DNA of 64,000 bases from Bacteroidota bacterium (lineage in GTDB: Bacteria; Bacteroidota; Bacteroidia; 2-12-FULL-35-15). Location: the NCBI GenBank assembly GCA_025963775.1, contig JAOQAD010000040.1, forward strand, positions 62,001 to 126,000, written 5' to 3'. Under the pieces are notes generated by a model. It had not been told where the DNA came from. It searched no databases and worked only from the letters and a program-made list of their open reading frames with translations. A program made the translations under genes and the position numbers. Positions 8,881 to 17,771 of the stretch are shown one piece after another (position 1 is the first letter of the stretch; each line of letters begins with the position of its first letter).

Positions 8881-11800
8881 TTTGTTTTAATGATCACAAA
8901 TCCGCTGTACTGCATCTCCGGCATGATCTCGAGGATGAAATAATAGGTGTCGTCTGCCAGCTTCTGGTTCTCTTTATTTTTTCCGTCCCACTCATTTTTG
9001 TATTCATTGCTGCTGTACACTACATTCCCCCAGCGGTTGAAAACGCGGAACTTTACATCCGGGTAATAATCGAGTGCCTCGATCGAGTAGGTATCATTGA
9101 TGCCATCGCCGTTCGGTGAAAAACCATTCGGAATATGCAGCGGGTTCATGGTGATCAATACATCATCAGAGCTTGCGGGGCAGGCACCGTTCCTTATCTC
9201 CCAGCGCAGCGTGTTTACGCCGACAGCTAAGCCCGTAACAGTTGTAAATGGATCTGTAGTGGAAGCGATCGTTCCGTTTCCGGAGATGAGCGACCAGGTA
9301 CCGTTGCCAACTGAAGGCAGATTCGCCTGCAATTGTGAGAAAGGAATATCAGTGGTAACATCCGCTCCTGCATTTGCTATGTCCGGCAATTGATCCGCAG
9401 TGATCGTAACATTGGATATGGAAGAAGGGCACACGCCGTTTGAAATGACGTATGAAAAAATATTATCGCCGGGAGACAATCCGCTTACAGAGGTAACCGG
9501 AGCCGAAGGTGCAGCAATTGTCCCGCCTCCCGAAACCATTGACCAGCCCGCATTTCCAACTGCAGGAATATTTCCGTTCAATGCAACAGAAGGTGATGAT
9601 ATACAGACCGAACGATTATTTCCTGCATCAGCAGCCGAAGGCAGGGCGTCAACCTGGACATTCATGGTTGAAACAGAAGGAGGACAAGTGCCGTTTGTGA
9701 TCGTCCATGCAAAGATGTTTGTTCCCGGCGTGCTTACATTTACTGATGATACAGGCGATGCAGCATCGGAAAAAGTACCGGAACCCGTAAGCGCCGACCA
9801 TTGGCCTGTTCCTATAACAGGGGTATTTCCCGCCAGGTTTAAAAGAGGCGAGCTTTCACAGGTTACCTGGTTTGCTCCGGCAAAAGAAACATCGGGAAGC
9901 GCATCTACAATAACATTCACAGTTGAGACAGAAGAAGGGCAGCTTCCATTTGTAACCGTCCATTGAAATGTATTTATTCCCGGCGATAAGCCTGAAATAG
10001 TTGTGGACGGTAATGATACAAGGGCAATGCTTCCGCTGCCAAAAAGCTGTGTCCATGCACCTGTTCCGGTAGTTGGCGCAACCGCATTCATTGTTGCCGA
10101 GGAAGATGACTCACATACATGCTGGTCGCTTCCCGCGATCGCTGCACTTGGCATGGCATCTACCAGTAATAATACTGTATCTGAAGATGCAGGACAAACA
10201 CCGTTGCTGATTGTCCAGCTCATCGTTGTTGCACCTGCACTGAACCCGCTAAAGGAAGAGGTTGCAGATCCTGCATTGCTGAATGAACCGCCGCCCGTGA
10301 TTACCGACCAGGAGCCTGTTCCGACGGAAGGAAGATTCGCATTCAATGGAATGCTGCCTGAAGAAATACAAACTGTTTGATCAGCGCCTGCGATTGAAGT
10401 TGTCGGCATTTGGTCTGTATAAACTTCCACCGAATCGGTTGAAGCAGGGCATACGCCATTGCTGACCGTCCACGTGAAAATAGTTGCTCCGGGAAATAAT
10501 CCGCTTACAAGCGTAGCCGGGGAAAGCGCCGAAGAAATAGAGGCGCTGCCTGAGATCAGCGCCCAAATGCCTGTTCCGGTTGCCGGGCTTGCTGCATTTA
10601 AGTTTGCAACAGGATTGGAAATACAAATGGTTTGGTCTGCTCCTGCACTTGCATTGTCAGGCAAAGCATCGATCCTGATCATCATTGTATCCGATGATGA
10701 AGCACATACACCATTGCTGATCGTCCAGCTAAGCTGCGAAGCACCTGGGCTTATACTGTTTAAAGATGTTGTCGCCGCTGAAGGATCGCTGAAAATTCCG
10801 CTTCCGGAAATCAGCGACCATGAACCTGTTCCGACTGCAGGCAGATTTGCGTTCAAAAGAACAAGGCCCGCAGAAACACAAACAGCCTGGTCGGCACCGG
10901 CCGATGGTAATGTCGGTGGAAGATCTACAAATACATTTACAGAATCATTGGAAGAGGCACAAACACCGTTGCTCACCGTCCAGCGGAATAAATTATTTCC
11001 CGGGCTCAAACCGCTCACAGCTGTTGAGGCAGAAAAAGGAGAAGCAACAGAGCCGCCGCCTGAAACAACAGACCAAAAGCCATTACCCGTTGCAGGCACT
11101 GTTGCACTCAGGTTTGTGAAAGGGCTGGAAGCACAGATCTGCTGATCCGCTCCGGCCACAGAAATGCTTGGCAGTGCATCTACAAACACATTCATTGTGT
11201 CGGTTGAAGCAGGACAGGTACCGCTTGAGATCGTCCAGGCGAGCATTACCGTCCCCGCGGCAGTTGCGTTAAAAGGGCTTGATGGCAGATTTGACGAAGC
11301 AATAGTTCCGCTTCCGGAAATAAGCGTCCACAGCCCATTACCTACAGCCGGTGCATTTCCGTTCAGTGTTGTACCCGATCCGCTGCAAATTGTTTGGTCA
11401 GTACCTGCAACAGAAGATGTGGGAACTGAATCTACATGAATAATAACGGTATCAACGGAAGCAGGACAGGTACCGTTTGCAACCATCCATGTCAGCACAT
11501 TTGTTCCCTGTAAAAAATTAGCAGGAGATGATGCTGAGTTCGGTGAAGTTATGGAACCTCCTCCCGAAATAATATTCCAGGTGCCATTTCCTGTTGAAGG
11601 TACACCGGCATTCATGGTAACGGCAGACGACACGCAAACGTTTTGGTCGGGGCCGGCTACAGCAACAGAGGGCAAAGAATCCACGCTGATCGTAACTGTT
11701 GATGAAGATGACGGGCAAACGCCGTTGGAGATCGTCCATTTAAAAATGTTACTGCCGGCCGGTAATCCGTTTATGTTTGTAGTTGCAGAAGCCGGGCTGC

Positions 11801-13658
11801 CGATCGTTCCTCCTCCTGAAGCTACAGTCCACAAGCCCGTTCCGACGGCCGGCACATTTGCATTGAGTATTGCTGTTCCGGGAAGCACGCATATCGTTTG
11901 CGGCATACCTGCCACTGAAGAATCGGGCCGTTCATCAACCGAAACCGTGATCACATTGCTAAGTAATGTGTTCATGCAGGCCGCGGCAGAAAAAACCCTT
12001 CTCCGGTAATAGGTAGTGCTTGTTATAGCAGGAGTTGAATAATTCTGAGTGTTGTTGATTCCTGCGGCAGCGCTCCAGGTACTGTTATCGGCGCTTTGCT
12101 CCCAGGCATAGGTAAATGAAGGAGTGCCGCCGGATGGCAGGCTGCCGCTCAGCGGGGCAGGCGCAGTTCCTCTGCATACCGCTTGAGAGGCAGAGATCGT
12201 ATTGTTAAGTATGGAAGGGCATGCGAGCTTTGCAATAAAGATGTTGGGGCCGCCGTCGTCCGTCAGCGTGAAGCTTGCGAAGGCAGGTTCTTTTTTATAC
12301 TCCCCGGCAATATAAACTTCATTTAAAGTGGTACAGGCTATTCCATAAGGCTCATCCTTTCCGTTATCCCCCGATTCCCTCACCCAGCGGTAAACACCGG
12401 CTGACGTATAGGAAACAACAAAGATCTGTTCGGCATCTCCGCCACCGGCATTCAGGGTAGGGCCACCGGCAAAGCTGATCGAATTCTTATAAAAGCCGCC
12501 TGCATAAACGTTTCCGAAATCATCACTTGCGACACATAATCCCTCGTCCTCATCGCTGCTTCCTTCCCTTATCACCCACTGCGTAACTCCAGCAGATTTT
12601 GTAAGCTGCGCCACATACATGTCCATATTGCTTCCCGAATATGAAACAGGATTTGCAGCATAGCCTGGAAAATTCGTGCTTTGCTTCAACGAGCCGGTAA
12701 TGTACAGCATACTGCCGGATGAGCTAATCGAATGTCCTTTATCATCTTCACTGCTGCCGATGGAGCCCGCCCATCTGACTGCACCGGATAATGAGTATGA
12801 AAGCACATATGCATCTGTTTTAGAAGCGCTGATATTTGTAAGTGCCGAGGAAATGATCCCGGATGAATTAAAGATCGAAAACGTTGCCCCTTTGAATTCC
12901 CCCGTTAGGTACACAGCAGAATTGTCGGCAGTGATATCATGTCCGTATGAAGGTTGAGTTGCTCCTGCATCAGCCAGCCAGAGCTCATTTCCTGAAAAAT
13001 CGTAAGCACACACAAACACATTTTGAGTTGAATTATTTGCAACCGTATTGAATGTTCCAAAGGAGCCGGAATTGGAATAATAGCCGGTGATGAACAGTGC
13101 TGAAGAATTCAGGCAGACTGAAAAGCCTTCGTCATTGGAGGCCCCGCCGCCTTTCTTCACCCAGATCAGTTGCCCTGAAGAATTATATTTTGCGATAAAC
13201 GCATCCAGGCCACCTGTTGCGGTAAGGTTGGCAGCTGTTGATGCAAGCCCCCTGAAATCGGTGGTATTCTCAAATGTGCCGGTTACATACACATTGCCTG
13301 CGGAATCAATCGCAACACCGTTACAAATATTATTGTGGTTGTTCCCTACTTTAAATCCCCAGAGCACATTGCCAGCCGGATCATATTTGGCAACAAAGCC
13401 TCCCTTTGTTGAGCCTGAAAACGATGCGCCGTAGAAGGAAACCAGGCTGCTGCCGTATTTCCCAACGATCACCACATTTCCCGAAACAGGATCAACAGCC
13501 ACATCATTCGCATATTCCGGTGATCCGGTATGGGCATCTTTCGCCCAGGCCCAGTTCGGCTGGGCATTAGCTCCGGGGCAAAGCAACAGCAGCAGGAAGC
13601 ATACACAGATGATCCCGCGGATAAGAGATGTCCTTATTTTTTGTAAAGGTTCAACCAT
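8877..13658 (-). CDS. Giant T9SS adhesin-like cargo with gliding-type C-terminal domain
   Basis: A 1593-residue secreted protein. It has a signal peptide (LLLLCPGANA), an SBBP-type beta-propeller region (about 30-480, recurring GNVYVTGTF and VYVTGYY-like blades with Asp/Gly turns), one Ig-like domain with a Tyr-Arg-Arg motif (about 485-580), then 11 Ig-like repeats of about 85 residues (consensus AGADQxIC...GxWSxxSGxGxI...GxNxFxWTxSNGVCPxSxD), and a C-terminal domain beginning IPNGFSPNGDGINDTY and containing FRVFNRWGNVVY and EWDGK. That last domain is the gliding-motility-associated (type B) T9SS signal, so the protein is exported across the outer membrane and stays at the surface. It heads the operon; the PorP-like partner overlaps its stop codon. 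Confidence 0.93.
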   Translation of the reverse strand: MVEPLQKIRTSLIRGIICVCFLLLLLCPGANAQPNWAWAKDAHTGSPEYANDVAVDPVSGNVVIVGKYGSSLVSFYGASFSGSTKGGFVAKYDPAGNVLWGFKVGNNHNNICNGVAIDSAGNVYVTGTFENTTDFRGLASTAANLTATGGLDAFIAKYNSSGQLIWVKKGGGASNDEGFSVCLNSSALFITGYYSNSGSFGTFNTVANNSTQNVFVCAYDFSGNELWLADAGATQPSYGHDITADNSAVYLTGEFKGATFSIFNSSGIISSALTNISASKTDAYVLSYSLSGAVRWAGSIGSSEDDKGHSISSSGSMLYITGSLKQSTNFPGYAANPVSYSGSNMDMYVAQLTKSAGVTQWVIREGSSDEDEGLCVASDDFGNVYAGGFYKNSISFAGGPTLNAGGGDAEQIFVVSYTSAGVYRWVRESGDNGKDEPYGIACTTLNEVYIAGEYKKEPAFASFTLTDDGGPNIFIAKLACPSILNNTISASQAVCRGTAPAPLSGSLPSGGTPSFTYAWEQSADNSTWSAAAGINNTQNYSTPAITSTTYYRRRVFSAAACMNTLLSNVITVSVDERPDSSVAGMPQTICVLPGTAILNANVPAVGTGLWTVASGGGTIGSPASATTNINGLPAGSNIFKWTISNGVCPSSSSTVTISVDSLPSVAVAGPDQNVCVSSAVTMNAGVPSTGNGTWNIISGGGSITSPNSASSPANFLQGTNVLTWMVANGTCPASVDTVIIHVDSVPTSSVAGTDQTICSGSGTTLNGNAPAVGNGLWTLISGSGTIASSNLPSSPFNATAAGTVMLAWTISSGTCPASTDTMNVFVDALPSISVAGADQQICASSPFTNLSATVPATGNGFWSVVSGGGSVASPFSASTAVSGLSPGNNLFRWTVSNGVCASSNDSVNVFVDLPPTLPSAGADQAVCVSAGLVLLNANLPAVGTGSWSLISGSGIFSDPSAATTSLNSISPGASQLSWTISNGVCASSSDTMMIRIDALPDNASAGADQTICISNPVANLNAASPATGTGIWALISGSASISSALSPATLVSGLFPGATIFTWTVSNGVCPASTDSVEVYTDQMPTTSIAGADQTVCISSGSIPLNANLPSVGTGSWSVITGGGSFSNAGSATSSFSGFSAGATTMSWTISNGVCPASSDTVLLLVDAMPSAAIAGSDQHVCESSSSATMNAVAPTTGTGAWTQLFGSGSIALVSLPSTTISGLSPGINTFQWTVTNGSCPSSVSTVNVIVDALPDVSFAGANQVTCESSPLLNLAGNTPVIGTGQWSALTGSGTFSDAASPVSSVNVSTPGTNIFAWTITNGTCPPSVSTMNVQVDALPSAADAGNNRSVCISSPSVALNGNIPAVGNAGWSMVSGGGTIAAPSAPVTSVSGLSPGDNIFSYVISNGVCPSSISNVTITADQLPDIANAGADVTTDIPFSQLQANLPSVGNGTWSLISGNGTIASTTDPFTTVTGLAVGVNTLRWEIRNGACPASSDDVLITMNPLHIPNGFSPNGDGINDTYSIEALDYYPDVKFRVFNRWGNVVYSSNEYKNEWDGKNKENQKLADDTYYFILEIMPEMQYSGFVIIKTK
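9145..11950 (-). repeat. Tandem array of 11 Ig-like repeat units
   Basis: Within the 1593-residue gene, 11 units of about 254 bases each encode a repeat of about 85 residues. Each unit carries AGxxQ.C near its start and NG.CPxS near its end, leaving two Cys per unit that may form a disulfide; the last unit has lost the first Cys (ADVTTDIPF). The DNA copies have diverged, so the array is old rather than freshly expanded. Confidence 0.9.
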
Positions 13659-13694
13659 TTTTGAAAGAGTAGCAAATGGTTATAAGACATAATT

Positions 13695-13700
13695 ATGCCA
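13695..13700 (-). promoter_or_regulatory. TGGCAT motif upstream of the T9SS cargo operon
   Basis: On the minus strand the motif reads TGGCAT followed by AATTATG, about 40 bases before the ATG at 13658. It belongs to the recurring -24-like motif described in the findings. No -12 GC is visible. Confidence 0.3.
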
Positions 13701-13784
13701 CGCGGATCACGGCAAAAACACAGTAGATCAGCGCAAAGAAGGAAAAGAACAAACGCAGGGAAAGGAGGTAAATTTTCTACAGGA

Positions 13785-15239
13785 TCAATCCAGGCATTCC
13801 CATAAAATATTCTTCCGGGGCAGGGAGTATTGATAATCCGGCAGTGTGAACTCTTCCATGTAAATGATCCGGACGGTTTTTACTTTGCATTCAGGATGCT
13901 TCTCATTCCAGATCCTTCTTGAATAATTGCAATAATATCCGCGCATGAATTCATTTTCAGAGAAGATCATGTTCTCGGAATATTTTCTCCAACGGTCGTT
14001 TTTGAACATGGAAACAATGTGCCCAGGCTTCCTGTAATCCGGCTCTTTACCTGTAAGCAGGTCAACTTCTTTCTGGTCTTCCGTTATTCCCTGGAGGATA
14101 TACCAACCGTCGTCCTTGAACACTCCCGGTGCAAACATGCCCCAGTTCTGGTCGAGGCGCAGGCCATAACCGATAAAGCGCAGATGGTCGGAAAGCCTGC
14201 TGCGAATGAATGAAAGATTGCTGAAATTCCAGTCGAACACGAAAAAAATAAGAAATACAAGTGTTGCTGTCCGGACACGTTCTTTAAGAAGCGAATGCGT
14301 ATAGGATGGCCGTTTCCATTTTACTACGAAGCTTGCAAGAAAAGCAATTCCTGTAAACGATGTTCTCACCCTCTTCTTCAGGCCCTGCATCCTCCTGTCG
14401 AATGCATCCATCGCAGAAGCGGGCAGGATTCCGATAGATGTGGCAACGCCGATCAATGGAAAAAGCCCGATGAACAAAGTGGAAAGATTCAGAAGGTGAA
14501 AAAATATGATTGATATTACAGCAAGGGATCTGAACAGCTGATGCCGGAAAGGTATAAAGAATAAAACCGGCACAAGCAGCTCAAAATAATAAGCAACCAT
14601 TGTGCATTTTTTCAGGAGCTCAGGATAGTAATAAAAATATTTTATCACCGGGTAGGTGATCTGGTCAAGGCTGTAAGCATAATACATCGCGGTGAAATCA
14701 CGGCTCCATTCAGGCCCTTTAAGCAGCGCGGAGCCGGTATAGATATAACAGATCTGCAATACATATGCAACAGTTGCCGCAGTGAAAACCTGCGGCCCGG
14801 TCCTGTCCACGCGGTCGATCAGGTGATCGCATGAGTAACGCGCTCCCCAGGGAAGAAAAACACCCCAGAATAAAACCATGCGCAGCAGGTCGTCCCCGCC
14901 CTGCAATATCAGGCCGTTCCGGTTATGCAGGGAAAGCATCATGAGCCAGGAAAGAAATGTAAAAAGCTTTGTACGGTAGCCGATAAAGAGCATCACCCCA
15001 CAAAAAAAAGAAAACAGGAACAGTAAAAGCTGCACCTGCCAAAGCCCGCTGATCGCGTGAAAAGAAATGAAGTAAGCATTCCAGTCATGTTCAAATAACA
15101 TGTCCAGCGGCATTACACCTGTGTTGGCGTAAAAGGCTTCAAGGTCTGTAAGCCTGATGCCCAGGTCAAGTAAAATAACGCTTGCAATGCACATCCTCAT
15201 GAGTGCAAGTGCGCGTACATCCAGTGTAAGGTATTTCAT
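13785..15239 (-). CDS. HTTM-domain membrane protein (gamma-carboxylase-like)
   Basis: A 484-residue integral membrane protein with about seven to eight hydrophobic segments in its first 330 residues. The order and motifs (LRMCIASVILLDLGIRL, FYANTGVMP, LHNRNGLILQGGDDLLRMVLFWGVFLPWG) match the HTTM family, related to the membrane part of vitamin K-dependent gamma-carboxylase. The bacterial members have mostly unknown function. The C-terminal 150 residues are soluble, with Trp- and Tyr-rich stretches (NWGMFAPGVFKDDGWYI). The gene is monocistronic; a strong terminator lies just upstream, at the end of the preceding minus-strand gene. Confidence 0.82.
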   Translation of the reverse strand: MKYLTLDVRALALMRMCIASVILLDLGIRLTDLEAFYANTGVMPLDMLFEHDWNAYFISFHAISGLWQVQLLLFLFSFFCGVMLFIGYRTKLFTFLSWLMMLSLHNRNGLILQGGDDLLRMVLFWGVFLPWGARYSCDHLIDRVDRTGPQVFTAATVAYVLQICYIYTGSALLKGPEWSRDFTAMYYAYSLDQITYPVIKYFYYYPELLKKCTMVAYYFELLVPVLFFIPFRHQLFRSLAVISIIFFHLLNLSTLFIGLFPLIGVATSIGILPASAMDAFDRRMQGLKKRVRTSFTGIAFLASFVVKWKRPSYTHSLLKERVRTATLVFLIFFVFDWNFSNLSFIRSRLSDHLRFIGYGLRLDQNWGMFAPGVFKDDGWYILQGITEDQKEVDLLTGKEPDYRKPGHIVSMFKNDRWRKYSENMIFSENEFMRGYYCNYSRRIWNEKHPECKVKTVRIIYMEEFTLPDYQYSLPRKNILWECLD

Positions 15240-15255
15240 ACGTATTTATCATTAA

Positions 15256-15293
15256 CATGAATAAAGCCATCCCGGAAGATGGCTTTATTCATG
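15256..15293. terminator. Perfect 16-bp hairpin between two minus-strand genes
   Basis: The arms 15256-15271 and 15278-15293 are exact complements around CCGGAA. It lies just past the stop of the Ser/Thr/Gly-rich gene and ahead of the HTTM gene. No long T-run follows, so termination is likely but not certain. Confidence 0.65.
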
Positions 15294-15319
15294 AACAGAA
15301 AATATAATTGCATTGAATA

Positions 15320-15907
15320 TTACATTGTTGTAGATCCTGTTGTTGAGGATGTGGAAGTGCCAGAAGTGCTGGATGTTCCGGAAGTACCTGAAGTGCTTTT
15401 TGTAGAGCCTGTGCTTTTAGTGCTGGAAGAAGTTCCGGTTGAGCCAGTGCTGCTGTTAGAGCTTGTGCTATGGGTTGTAGACCCTGTGCTTTTTGTAGAA
15501 CCTGTGCTGCCTGTAGACGAAGTTCCTTTTGTTGATTTTGTTGAGCTGGTGCCGGAAGTTGTTTTATGCGAAGTCGTTTTTGTTGAATCTTTTCCGCTTG
15601 TTGTTCCGGTTGTTGCGTTGTCTGTACCTGTAGAGCCTGTGGTTCCGCTGTCCATCCCGGTAGAGCCCGTAGAACCTGTAGTTCCATGATCAGTGCCTGT
15701 AGTTCCATGATCCACGCTGGTAGAACCTGTAGTTCCTTTATCCGTGCTTGTAGATCCTGTTGTTCCCTGGTCCATGCCGGTAGAGCCCGTGCTTGTTTCA
15801 GTTTGCTGGGCGCGTCCTTCTGCAGAAGCGTATGTTGTTCTCGTAAGACCGAGGATGACTACAGATGATGCGATGCAGCCCGCAAGAAATAAATGATTTT
15901 TTTTCAT
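15320..15907 (-). CDS. Ser/Thr/Gly-rich low-complexity secreted protein
   Basis: The start is taken at the ATG complementary to 15905-15907 because it begins a signal-like segment (MKKNHLFLAGCIASSVVILG, cleavage possible after TYASA); an upstream Met at 15961 adds only a non-hydrophobic extension. The mature part, about 160 residues, is almost entirely Ser, Thr, Gly and Lys with irregular copies of GTTGSTGxD in its first half and KSTGST-like blocks in its second half. LAGC resembles a lipobox, but the hydrophobic run continues beyond Cys, so a cleaved or membrane-anchored form is likelier. Such sequence is probably disordered and may be glycosylated; the function is unknown. The repeats keep other frames open too, so long antisense frames here are not evidence of genes. 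Confidence 0.7.
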   Translation of the reverse strand: MKKNHLFLAGCIASSVVILGLTRTTYASAEGRAQQTETSTGSTGMDQGTTGSTSTDKGTTGSTSVDHGTTGTDHGTTGSTGSTGMDSGTTGSTGTDNATTGTTSGKDSTKTTSHKTTSGTSSTKSTKGTSSTGSTGSTKSTGSTTHSTSSNSSTGSTGTSSSTKSTGSTKSTSGTSGTSSTSGTSTSSTTGSTTM

Positions 15908-16202
15908 AGCTATAAATTTTTTAAAGTTTAAAAATGGGTTAATTCGTTTTTCAAACAGCATTAAAAACTCGTACCAGAACGCTTATCATTAATTTGATCA
16001 ACAATAAAAAAAACGGGGAAATAAATCCACGCAAGGTGGAGATTCAGCCCTTTTACATTTGTTTTTCCGGAAAACAATTGTTAAAACAAGGGAATTTCAA
16101 AATGGTACGCTTTCTGCCGAATAACAGTACTTGAAATAATTAGCAGAACTCCCGATAGCATATTTTCAGAGTTTCCGACTTTTATTCACTAAATCATTTA
16201 AA

Positions 16203-17579
16203 ATGAAAAAAATCTACTCACTACTTCTTGCCGCCTTACTTGTAAACTTCTCCTCCTTTGCCCAGCACAGCTGGAGCAGCTATGGCGACCGGCTTAACTC
16301 TTCCGTAAATACGATCGTTCCGGATACCGGAAACATCTTTTACATCGGGGGATCATTCACTACGATAGGTACCGACAGCATTGGCGGGATTGCAAAATGG
16401 AACGGGACCAAATTCTCAAAGCTTGGCCTGAAAGGGATCACCGGGTCAGAGGTTGTCGCGATGATCAAATTCAACGGTGGAATTGTTGCTGCAGGTAACT
16501 TCAGCAGGATCGATACTACAGCTTGCAATAACATCGGCTACTGGGACGGATTAAAATGGAACCCCATGGGTGATGGCCTCGATTATACAGGAGCAACTAC
16601 TGTAAGCACACTGATCGTTTATGACAGCAACCTGTATGCTGCCGGAACATTCAGCACATCCGGGAACAACACAGTCAGCAACATTGCAAAATGGAATGGC
16701 AGCTCCTGGCTTGGCTTAGGAAGCGGAGTTAACGGCACTATAAGAACCATGTGCGTTTACAACGGCGACCTGTATGTAGCAGGAACCTTTACTACAGCAG
16801 GCAGCACTTCCGTACATAACATTGCGCGCTGGGATGGCAGCAGCTGGCACGACCTGGACGGAGGGCTTGAATACACCGGTGCAACAACGGTAAGCACACT
16901 TCATGCTTTCAACGGCAACCTGTATGCAGGCGGTAATTTCACTACAGCCGGCGGAGAAATTGCAGGGCCTGTTGCAGCATGGGATGGAATAGAATGGTCG
17001 GATATCGGCGGCGGACTTGACTATACAGGCGCTACAACAGTGAGCACACTCTGCATCCATGATTTCAACGGCCAGCTTATCGCGGAAGTTCAATACAGGC
17101 CGATAAGCGATACAACAGTTTTCCTTTATCATATACAGTCATGGAACGATACTGCCTGGTCGCAGCTGGATGCCAAAACAAACTTCCCGATACATGCACT
17201 GCAGGTGGTTGACGGCTCCCTCTTTGCGGGCGGTGACTTTAGCCAGATCGCATCCGATTCTGTTTTCTTCCTGGCACAGTGGGCAACCTCGTCGATCCGC
17301 TCTATGCTTTTTGCAGGCACAAATACAGAAGAGATAAACGGTACAGCAGATCTTTATCCAAACCCTGTGAAGGATCAATTATTCTTCAGGTCAACAAAGG
17401 GATCAGCCGGCTATTCGATCATAGTAAGCGACCTGTTAGGCAGGGCCATCTGCAGAAAAACCAGCGAGAACGGATCTTTCAGCTTTAAGGATGAACACCT
17501 GAAAGCAGGAGTGTACATTTACAGGATCTGCGACAGTTCCGGGAATACGGTGAAACAGGGCAAGATCCATTTTGAATAG
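16203..17579 (+). CDS. Secreted beta-propeller protein with T9SS type A signal
   Basis: A 458-residue protein with a signal peptide (MKKIYSLLLAALLVNFSSFAQ), about seven kelch/propeller-like blades (NIAKWNGSSWLGLGSG, NLYVAGTFTTAG and similar) and a C-terminal type A sorting domain (about 385-458: ADLYPNPVKDQLFF, IIVSDLLGRAI, LKAGVYIYRI, VKQGKIHFE). Type A signals direct export through T9SS and attachment to the cell surface. The phrase YTGATTVSTL occurs three times at about 96-residue spacing, showing internal duplication. The gene is followed directly by a strong terminator, so it is monocistronic. Confidence 0.93.
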   Translation: MKKIYSLLLAALLVNFSSFAQHSWSSYGDRLNSSVNTIVPDTGNIFYIGGSFTTIGTDSIGGIAKWNGTKFSKLGLKGITGSEVVAMIKFNGGIVAAGNFSRIDTTACNNIGYWDGLKWNPMGDGLDYTGATTVSTLIVYDSNLYAAGTFSTSGNNTVSNIAKWNGSSWLGLGSGVNGTIRTMCVYNGDLYVAGTFTTAGSTSVHNIARWDGSSWHDLDGGLEYTGATTVSTLHAFNGNLYAGGNFTTAGGEIAGPVAAWDGIEWSDIGGGLDYTGATTVSTLCIHDFNGQLIAEVQYRPISDTTVFLYHIQSWNDTAWSQLDAKTNFPIHALQVVDGSLFAGGDFSQIASDSVFFLAQWATSSIRSMLFAGTNTEEINGTADLYPNPVKDQLFFRSTKGSAGYSIIVSDLLGRAICRKTSENGSFSFKDEHLKAGVYIYRICDSSGNTVKQGKIHFE

Positions 17580-17580
17580 A

Positions 17581-17616
17581 AAAAAAATATCCCGGTGTTC
17601 CCGGGATATTTTTTTG
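17581..17616 (+). terminator. Rho-independent terminator of the T9SS cargo gene
   Basis: The stem ATATCCCGG/CCGGGATAT around TGTTC is flanked by A7 and T7, so it would work in both directions. It starts two bases after the stop codon at 17579. Confidence 0.9.
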
Positions 17617-17638
17617 TTTAAAAGCTATAATCATTTTT

Positions 17639-17728
17639 AGTATCGGGCGACGTCAAGTTCGAGTGCCCTTACTTCAGGAAAGGTGTATCGAGAACGTATG
17701 ATGGCTGCTTCCAATGCTTCCCGATACT
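17639..17728. repeat. REP-like intergenic palindromic element
   Basis: AGTATCGGG at 17639-17647 is mirrored by CCCGATACT at 17720-17728. Inside lie CAAGTTCGAGTGCCC and GTGTATCGAGAAC, and just outside CGGTCGAACCC. Intergenic elements containing similar CTCGAAC and TCTCGATACAC words are common in Bacteroidota genomes. Only one copy is present in this window, so multiplicity cannot be shown from here. Confidence 0.5.
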
Positions 17729-17771
17729 CTCCCTTCGGTCGAACCCGATTCACATTCGGATGACAATTATA

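Noticed and set aside
9400-9966. Long plus-strand frames opposite the Ig-like repeat array (also at 10459-11145)
   Set aside because: They mirror the repetitive codon pattern of the real gene on the other strand and have no start region or independent motif.
15279-15689. Plus-strand Val/Pro/Glu-rich frame opposite the Ser/Thr/Gly-rich gene
   Set aside because: It is the complement of the repeats and lacks a signal or domain; the minus-strand frame has a signal peptide.
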